Positions 58,420-64,000 of a DNA stretch of 64,000 nucleotides are shown here, one piece after another. The translations under genes and the position numbers were made by a program. The notes beneath the pieces were generated by a model. The model did not search any database and was not told where the DNA came from. It saw only the letters and a list, made by a program, of their open reading frames with translations. Numbering within the stretch: position 1 is the stretch's first letter; each line of letters starts with the position of its first letter. This DNA is from Aquimarina sp. MMG016 (GTDB lineage Bacteria; Bacteroidota; Bacteroidia; Flavobacteriales; Flavobacteriaceae), in the NCBI RefSeq assembly GCF_018100805.1, contig NZ_JAGJEA010000002.1, positions 1 to 64,000 of the forward strand, given 5' to 3'.

Positions 58420-60225
58420 TTAATATTCGGGGAGATTTTCATCCAATGCTTTTATAAAGGCTATGATGTCATTTATTTCATTTTTTGTAAGATTAAGTAA
58501 ATCAGTAGGTAAGGTTTGATTTTCTAATTCAATACCTATTCCTGAACCACCACCACGGTTATAAAAGTCAATAACTTCTTCTAAAGTATTATATACCCCG
58601 TTATGCATATAAGGAGCAGTTTTATTGCTATTTCTAACTGTTGATGTTTTAAAAAAATGTTTACGCTCTTGAGTTTTATATACATAATATCTGCCTAGAT
58701 CCTTACTAATAGTTGCATTGATGGTGTCATTACGTTCTGGTACACCAATTAGTTCTAGTTCAGATTCCTTATAATCTGGGGGTACAGTGCCATTAAATAC
58801 CGGTGCAAAATGACAAGTAGCGCATTTTGCTTTTCCATTAAAAAGATTATATCCATTGATTTCACTTTGCGTTAGCGTATTTTCCAAATTATTGATGTTA
58901 CGATCAAATTTAGAATTAAAAGGTACTAAACTTCTGATATAACTAGCTATTGCATTTCTAATATAAATATCACTGACTTTCTTATCAGGGTATAATTCAG
59001 AAAAATCTTTAAAATATCCTGAATCTTGTTTTATAGCAATTTCCAAAGCTTCGAGATTAGTATGAAACTCGTTTTCATTTTCTACAACAGCAATAATCTG
59101 ACCTTCTAGGCTTCCAGCTCTTTTGTCATAGAAAAAAGCTTTTTGTAATGCCGCATAAAATAGGGTAGGAGAGTTGCGTGTAACTCCAGAAGCTATTTTT
59201 TTACCATCGGTAAATGCTTTTTCAGCAAGGTGACAACTAGAACAACTTATGGTTTTATTTGAAGATAGGTTTTTGTCATAAAATAGTTTCTCTCCAAAAG
59301 CTATTTTCTTTGGAGTAGTTTTTCCTAAATTATGATCAGAAAAATAATCAATATTGAATGTGTTAGAAGAGAAAAGTGAAGTCACATCATTTTTTATAGC
59401 CAATTCAAAAGGAAATTTAACCTTCCAATCTTTTACAGTTTGATTCCAAAGTTCTAATTGATGATGTGTATGATTTTTGATGAAATGATATCTATCAAAG
59501 CTATTAAAATCTCCAGATAGATCTTCTATCGTTAATTGTATTTCCTGATTCCATTTTTTGAATAAGACAGGGTTTTTGAATTCGGTTTTAAAAATAGCTA
59601 GATAACCAAGAAGGCTTTTATATACAATTTTGGATTCCTCCAAAGAATTTTCTAATACAGGAGAATCAAAGCCAGTGATTCCGGTTAATGCTATTCTTAC
59701 AAATGCTTTTCTGAATAACCAAAGGAAATGATATGTGTTTAGGTGATCAAAACTTATATTTTTCCTAATTAATTGTAGTCGGTGAGAAACCAAATTAATA
59801 TGTTTTAAGACTACCTCAGTATCCATTTCATCCGCAAATATCTCTTCTTCTAATACTTGATAGCCACTAGGTTCTTTTATCTTAATGTCAGTATAATCTT
59901 CCTCTACAATTTTGAGAATATTGGGTTGATTTAGAAAGCTATAATTCTCTGAATCTAAAGCAGAAAGTATTGGCTCTATTTTTTTGAAATATTTTCTGGA
60001 AGCTAGAAAGTGTTTGTTTAAGCTTTTGATATCATTTTTACTACTATCTAGATAGGCTATTGCTTTATTTACATCCTTTGTAAATTGAATTTGTAATTTA
60101 TGATTAAAAGGTATTTCTTTTATTTCCTTTTGAGTCTCTGAACAGGAAGAAATAATGACAAAGAGGCTTATGATAACATAAACCTCTTTGTTAACTATAT
60201 ATTGAATTGAATTAAGTATTCTCAT
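58420..60225 (-). CDS. MauG/cytochrome-c-peroxidase-like lipoprotein
   Basis: A 601-residue protein: N-terminal lipobox (VIISLFVIISSCSE), a helical 280-residue domain without haem motif, and a di-haem peroxidase domain with CSSCH at 328-332 and CATCH at 468-472. RNSPTLFYAALQKAFFYDKR and NKTAPYMHNGVYNTLEEVID are family hallmarks. It reduces peroxide or oxidises a partner in the periplasm. It is the second gene of an operon with the PhoX-like gene; the gap is 8 bases. Confidence 0.88.
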   Translation of the reverse strand: MRILNSIQYIVNKEVYVIISLFVIISSCSETQKEIKEIPFNHKLQIQFTKDVNKAIAYLDSSKNDIKSLNKHFLASRKYFKKIEPILSALDSENYSFLNQPNILKIVEEDYTDIKIKEPSGYQVLEEEIFADEMDTEVVLKHINLVSHRLQLIRKNISFDHLNTYHFLWLFRKAFVRIALTGITGFDSPVLENSLEESKIVYKSLLGYLAIFKTEFKNPVLFKKWNQEIQLTIEDLSGDFNSFDRYHFIKNHTHHQLELWNQTVKDWKVKFPFELAIKNDVTSLFSSNTFNIDYFSDHNLGKTTPKKIAFGEKLFYDKNLSSNKTISCSSCHLAEKAFTDGKKIASGVTRNSPTLFYAALQKAFFYDKRAGSLEGQIIAVVENENEFHTNLEALEIAIKQDSGYFKDFSELYPDKKVSDIYIRNAIASYIRSLVPFNSKFDRNINNLENTLTQSEINGYNLFNGKAKCATCHFAPVFNGTVPPDYKESELELIGVPERNDTINATISKDLGRYYVYKTQERKHFFKTSTVRNSNKTAPYMHNGVYNTLEEVIDFYNRGGGSGIGIELENQTLPTDLLNLTKNEINDIIAFIKALDENLPEY

Positions 60226-60233
60226 ATTAGATA

Positions 60234-61697
60234 TTATCTTCCTAATCCTTTTATAACAAACATCATACTTCCTTCTTTTCTGCTACCAGCTATATCAGGA
60301 TTAGCATTAGGATCTGTAAAAGGAGTTCCGTCAGCTTTTTCCCATTTGTGATTTTGAGTAATCATAATAAAGGTTTCATCTACCCCAATGATATCAGAGA
60401 TGTCTATCATCCCTGTAATCTCCCAGGTACTGGTAGTATTTCCATATCCGGCAGCAGCTGCAGCAATTTGATCACATTCTAATACAGCTTTTAAAGTTCC
60501 AGTGTTTAAGTCGTATTGATACAGTCTTGCATAATGATCAGCTGTAGGTTTAAAATCTTGGATTCCATTAGGATCTTCCTGAATGTAAGCATAGTTTTCT
60601 GTTACTAAAATGTTATCAGGACTATGGAATGCTTCAGCTTTTCCACCTATTTTATCTCCGTCAAGTACACAAATGATTTTACCGGCACCGGTTGGATCAT
60701 TTTCGTTTAGAACTACTTTATAAACTCTTCCGGAACGTGTTCCTTTTCCTATTAAATCTGGTTTATCTCTACCGGTAACCGCTAGATAAACTTCTCTGTT
60801 ATTTGCGGCAGAACCTCTTCTCCAGTCAATATCTTCTAGTCTGGAGAATCCCATTACCCCTTTTGTCTTAGCTTCTGCATCTAATAAATCAATAGCTTTT
60901 TCAGTAAGTTCTACAAACTCCATATCGTATTCTTTACCTTCTTCCATATCCATTTCATAGGTAATTCCGGCACTCGTTACTTTAAGACCATATAATTTTC
61001 CACCTTCTACATCACCATGGTTACCTACGTACATTCCTAATTGTCCCGAAGGAATTTCATTGTTACTATTGTCATCTCCTATAAAAACTACTGTTTTATT
61101 AGGATATGCATCTTTACCAATAGCCACAGCATTTTCTGTAGACCATTGTCCCATGGCAGTTAACATTCGTGGAGTAGAAGCTATAGAAGCATCTCTATAT
61201 GGATCTGTTGCAAAAACTCCTTTGGAGTTACCACCCCATTCTCCACCAGAAAGATATAATGGTCCGAAACCGTGCTCTTCTTGAGTAATCATTGATCCAG
61301 AACATTGGGCAGTATTTGCCGTAGCGGTTGCATTAAGGATATGTTCTCCTTTAACAGGTTTGAAAGTTTCATCTAATGTAATCCTGGCGATAGCATAATC
61401 AGCTTCGATATTATTTATTAGCGTGTAGGTACCATCTTCGTTTTTTAATAATCCGGCCCCATCAGCCATAGATCCATAAGTGAAATCCGGGATATAAGTA
61501 TCTTCAGAAGATAGGTAGTTATAAATTTCTATGTCAGTAAATCCAGACATCTTTTTAAGAAATACTGGGGTTATAGAGTGACTCTTTAAATCGATTATAT
61601 CTCCAATTGGAGGATTAATTATAGTGTTATCGTCATCTTTACATGAAGTAACGACAAGTGTAAATAATAATGTGATTAAGCCTAAGTAATTTTTCAT
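60234..61697 (-). CDS. PhoX/DUF839-like lipoprotein
   Basis: A 487-residue protein. ATG at 61697 gives a lipobox (MKNYLGLITLLFTLVVTSCK). The body has PhoX/DUF839 propeller motifs: SMADGAGLLKNEDGTYTLIN, GSMITQEEHGFGPLYLSGGE, GFSRLEDIDWRRG, EAFHSPDNILVTENYAYIQE (metal-site Glu and Asp). PhoX is a Ca/Fe alkaline phosphatase; whether the catalytic set is complete here I cannot judge. First gene of the operon with the di-haem peroxidase-like gene. Confidence 0.78.
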   Translation of the reverse strand: MKNYLGLITLLFTLVVTSCKDDDNTIINPPIGDIIDLKSHSITPVFLKKMSGFTDIEIYNYLSSEDTYIPDFTYGSMADGAGLLKNEDGTYTLINNIEADYAIARITLDETFKPVKGEHILNATATANTAQCSGSMITQEEHGFGPLYLSGGEWGGNSKGVFATDPYRDASIASTPRMLTAMGQWSTENAVAIGKDAYPNKTVVFIGDDNSNNEIPSGQLGMYVGNHGDVEGGKLYGLKVTSAGITYEMDMEEGKEYDMEFVELTEKAIDLLDAEAKTKGVMGFSRLEDIDWRRGSAANNREVYLAVTGRDKPDLIGKGTRSGRVYKVVLNENDPTGAGKIICVLDGDKIGGKAEAFHSPDNILVTENYAYIQEDPNGIQDFKPTADHYARLYQYDLNTGTLKAVLECDQIAAAAAGYGNTTSTWEITGMIDISDIIGVDETFIMITQNHKWEKADGTPFTDPNANPDIAGSRKEGSMMFVIKGLGR

Positions 61698-61721
61698 GAT
61701 TGCGTTAATTTTTTGTTTATA

Positions 61722-61750
61722 CAAAATTAGCGCAAGGCTCAGTTGAACAA
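61722..61750 (-). promoter_or_regulatory. Promoter of the PhoX-like/MauG-like operon
   Basis: On the minus strand TTG (61750-61748), 18 bases, TAATTTTG (61729-61722): good match to TTG/TAnnTTTG. Transcript start near 61716, leader about 20 bases. Confidence 0.65.
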
Positions 61751-62122
61751 CTTTATGTGGGTGTTTTATTGTTATTATTAAAATATCATCTAAATGTTTT
61801 GAATGTAAAGTAAATATTATGGTTTAGGATAAATCTAAATTTATGATTATTCAAAAAGGTAAGAGTGAAAGCCGTATATGTTGTTAAAATAAAAAAAAAT
61901 AAAATTAAGGGTAACAAAATATAATTCGTGACATAAACATATATAGATTAGAATATAATCATCCCAAAAAGAAAAGATTATCTAATGTAATACGATTTAA
62001 TGCTTTTGAACTTTTTGGGTAGAATTATTGATTTATCTATAGGGAAATTATCTAAAAATTAGAATAAATAATAAAATAATAAAAAAGTAAGGTTTTTGCG
62101 TAATATGTTAATTATTTTAACA
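61751..62122. other. Intergenic stretch, no gene seen
   Basis: A 372-base AT-rich stretch between the PhoX-like promoter and the OmpH-like promoter. I see no open frame or repeat in it. Confidence 0.4.
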
Positions 62123-62130
62123 TATATTTG
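62123..62130 (+). promoter_or_regulatory. -7 box of the OmpH-like gene
   Basis: TATATTTG fits TAnnTTTG exactly; transcription would start near 62137, inside a longer in-frame reading with ATG at 62105. This favours the TTG start at 62156. No -33 TTG at 19-21 bases is seen; one lies 24 bases upstream. Confidence 0.5.
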
Positions 62131-62155
62131 CAGCCCCAAAATAAAACTAACCACT

Positions 62156-62668
62156 TTGAAAAAGAAATATATTACCTGGCTATTGGTAATTAATGGACTA
62201 TTGGCAATAGCACTCACCGTACTACTTTCAATTTATTTATCGAGTATCTCAAAATCTGATATTGTTTATGTAGACAATGTTGAGCTGTTTAATGGTTTTA
62301 ACATGGCTAAAGATTTAGGAAAGATCAATAATGAAAAGATAACTAAACAAAAGAAGAAGTTAGATAGTTTGTATTCTATCTATTCAATTTTTAAAGAACA
62401 AAAAAACACGGAAAAAACTCAGGAATTGGAAAATCAACTTCGATCTGAAGATCAGGAGTTGAGAAAAATGAATGAGTATTTTTCTAAAGATCTTAGTCAG
62501 AAAGTCTGGAATAGACTAAATCAATATATAAAGGAATATGGAGAAACTAATCAATATAAAATTGTTTTAGGAACTCAAGGCAATGGCAATGTAATGTATG
62601 CCATTGATAAAATTAACATTACTGTGGACGTTTTGGAATACGCCAACAATAAATACGAGGGAAATTAA
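62156..62668 (+). CDS. OmpH-like protein beside RHS gene, TTG start
   Basis: 170 residues from TTG at 62156: an N-terminal membrane segment (YITWLLVINGLLAIALTVLL), then the Skp/OmpH-like helical hairpin (DNVELFNGFNMAKDLGKIN to QLRSEDQELRKMNEYFSKD) and a C-terminal beta segment (YKIVLGTQGNGNVMYAIDKI). Skp family members chaperone outer-membrane proteins. An upstream ATG at 62096 or 62105 would place the -7 box inside the gene. Close to the RHS gene that follows, it may be its dedicated chaperone or partner; inference. Confidence 0.65.
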   Translation: MKKKYITWLLVINGLLAIALTVLLSIYLSSISKSDIVYVDNVELFNGFNMAKDLGKINNEKITKQKKKLDSLYSIYSIFKEQKNTEKTQELENQLRSEDQELRKMNEYFSKDLSQKVWNRLNQYIKEYGETNQYKIVLGTQGNGNVMYAIDKINITVDVLEYANNKYEGN

Positions 62669-62849
62669 CTAAGCAATAATTTATAGAAAGAATTTACTAT
62701 TCATTTTTATCGGATTTCTTTTGTTACCTCCTTGTTAATTAGGACAAGTAGAGGTACCTCAAAATATGCTTTAATAGCCATTCTATATTAAGGAATCCAA
62801 AATCAAGCTTATAAATTTCCCAATTAAATTATAACACACATTAAGTGAT

Positions 62850-64000
62850 ATGATCAATACAATACGAAAAAGTAAAGTAAGTAAGGTAATTGCATGTTAT
62901 TTGGCAACACAAATGATTGTTCAGATGATGCAACCCACACAGTTATGGGCATTAACTAGTGGTCCATCACAGCCGGAATTTAATTCATTTACACCAATTG
63001 GTACATCGGATATGGTGAATTTGTCTTCTGGTAATTTCAACTACAATATTCCAATAATGGATGTTGGGGGATATCCATTGAATCTAGCCTATGATTCCGG
63101 AGTAACTATGGATCAGGAAGCTTCATGGGTAGGATTAGGTTGGAACCTTAATGTTGGTCAAATCAATAGACAAGTTCGTGGTATCCCCGATGATTTTAAG
63201 GGGGATGAGATGACTTATGAAAGTAATATGAAGCCCAATGTTACTGTAGGTGTATCGGCTAAAGTAGATTATCAGATTTTTGGTTTTGAAGAGGTAGATG
63301 GTGTAAATGTATTAGATGATAACGGAGTAGGAATTACAGCATCAATTGGAGTAAATCTTAAATACAATAATTATACGGGAATATCCTTTACACCATCTTA
63401 TGGTATTTCATTTGATTTAGCAAATATTGTTAGTGTAGGTGTGGATGTGGAAACTTCAGCTACTGAGGGCGTTACCGTATCTCCAAGTGTTGGGGCAAGT
63501 GCTACATTGGGAAGTACAAAAAATGCGGCGATCACGGGAGGACTTAACGCAGGGATATCTTATAATTCTAATCAGGGATTATCTTCCTTTAACTTGTCAG
63601 GATCTTTAGGATTAACAGGTGTTAAAGATCAAGAACATGAGAAGTATGATAAGGTCAAAAATATTCAAAGTAGGACAGCACAATTTGGATCTGGATCAGG
63701 TTCAATTTCCTTTAACAACGTATCATTAACTCCGCGTAAAAGAACCGCTTTTATAAATAATAATGGTACAGTAGCAGTATCATTGGGAGGTGATATTTTT
63801 GGAGCTGATATTGAGGGGGAAGTATCTGCAATGGGATCTGTTCAAAAAGTTAAAGATCCTATAAAAAAGGAAAAGGCGTATGGATACGAGTTTACGGGAT
63901 TTGCATCTCCAGAAAACATTAAGGATTATAACAGAGAGAAAGATCAGATAATAAGTAAAACTACATTGGCTTTACCGGTTTCTAATTATACTTATGATTT
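62850..64000 (+). CDS. RHS/polymorphic-toxin type giant protein, N-terminal part
   Basis: The open frame from ATG 62850 runs without stop to the window edge (383 codons and 2 bases). The N-terminus MINTIRKSKVSKVIACYLAT looks like a signal region. Residues about 40-110 (SQPEFNSFTPIGTSDMVNLS, DQEASWVGLGWNLNVGQIN) match the N-terminal part of large flavobacterial RHS proteins. A glycine/serine-rich, repeated beta region follows (ITASIGVNLKYNNYTG, VSVGVDVETSATEGVTVSPS). The C-terminal toxin part lies outside the window. Delivery and effector are not visible. Confidence 0.8.
   Translation, partial: MINTIRKSKVSKVIACYLATQMIVQMMQPTQLWALTSGPSQPEFNSFTPIGTSDMVNLSSGNFNYNIPIMDVGGYPLNLAYDSGVTMDQEASWVGLGWNLNVGQINRQVRGIPDDFKGDEMTYESNMKPNVTVGVSAKVDYQIFGFEEVDGVNVLDDNGVGITASIGVNLKYNNYTGISFTPSYGISFDLANIVSVGVDVETSATEGVTVSPSVGASATLGSTKNAAITGGLNAGISYNSNQGLSSFNLSGSLGLTGVKDQEHEKYDKVKNIQSRTAQFGSGSGSISFNNVSLTPRKRTAFINNNGTVAVSLGGDIFGADIEGEVSAMGSVQKVKDPIKKEKAYGYEFTGFASPENIKDYNREKDQIISKTTLALPVSNYTYD

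Noticed and set aside
1..64000. tRNA, rRNA, CRISPR arrays, transposases or integrases
   Set aside because: Read for these on both strands; no convincing cloverleaf, repeat-spacer pattern or recombinase gene was found.

Overview
The window reads as chromosomal DNA of a marine-type flavobacterium (Bacteroidota, family Flavobacteriaceae; Aquimarina or a close relative is my guess, not proven). The evidence is AT-rich coding sequence, -7 boxes of the Bacteroidota type TAnnTTTG, many Bacteroidota-type lipoproteins and LytTR two-component genes, a TonB receptor with a carboxypeptidase-like N-terminal domain, one type IX secretion (T9SS) C-terminal domain, an inactive flavobacterial-type dihydroorotase, and an RHS-type giant protein at the right edge. 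I saw no rRNA, tRNA, CRISPR array, transposase or integrase.

Region 1 (1-4.2 kb) looks like the end of a gene-cassette array. Two full 118-bp-spaced, attC-like imperfect inverted repeats (about 12-140 and 1753-1888) and a third half site (about 4059-4090) separate two gene blocks. Each block has an HxlR-type regulator divergent from enzyme-like genes: an SMP-30-like secreted protein in the first, and an NTF2-like protein plus a double-ABM/VOC protein in the second. The ends of each block are complementary to each other and differ between blocks, as in integron cassettes. This is the most interesting signal in the window.

Region 2 (4.4-25 kb) is mostly core genome: a PNPOx-like protein, a lipoprotein next to a TPR-LuxR regulator, guaA, a LysM protein, an amidohydrolase, lysA, a LON-domain protein, sucC, an OmpA-family protein, small DUF proteins, a SAM methyltransferase, a TerB-like protein and Hsp20. 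A 66-bp hairpin-rich direct repeat lies before hsp20.

Region 3 (25-36 kb) holds a LytTR response regulator and histidine kinase divergent from a TonB-dependent receptor with a DUF1569-like partner. An AraC-sigma-PhzF-P450-membrane protein cluster follows on the minus strand.

Region 4 (36-47 kb) is accessory: a GNAT protein, two PD40 beta-propeller proteins, a 700-bp gene-free stretch before an unknown gene, a YdeI/DUF1801 protein, a large T9SS-secreted sugar-dehydrogenase-like protein, an ECF sigma locus and an M57-type protease.

Region 5 (47.6-62 kb) has a minus-strand run of membrane and cell-envelope genes (esterase, LAS-type peptidase, two paralogous small membrane proteins, inactive dihydroorotase, BatA-type protein, RDD, YitT), an outer-membrane barrel, a COG2509-type flavoprotein, a GAF histidine kinase and a MauG-like/PhoX-like operon. 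Region 6 (62.1-64 kb) starts an OmpH-like gene and the first 383 codons of an RHS/polymorphic-toxin type gene that runs off the window.
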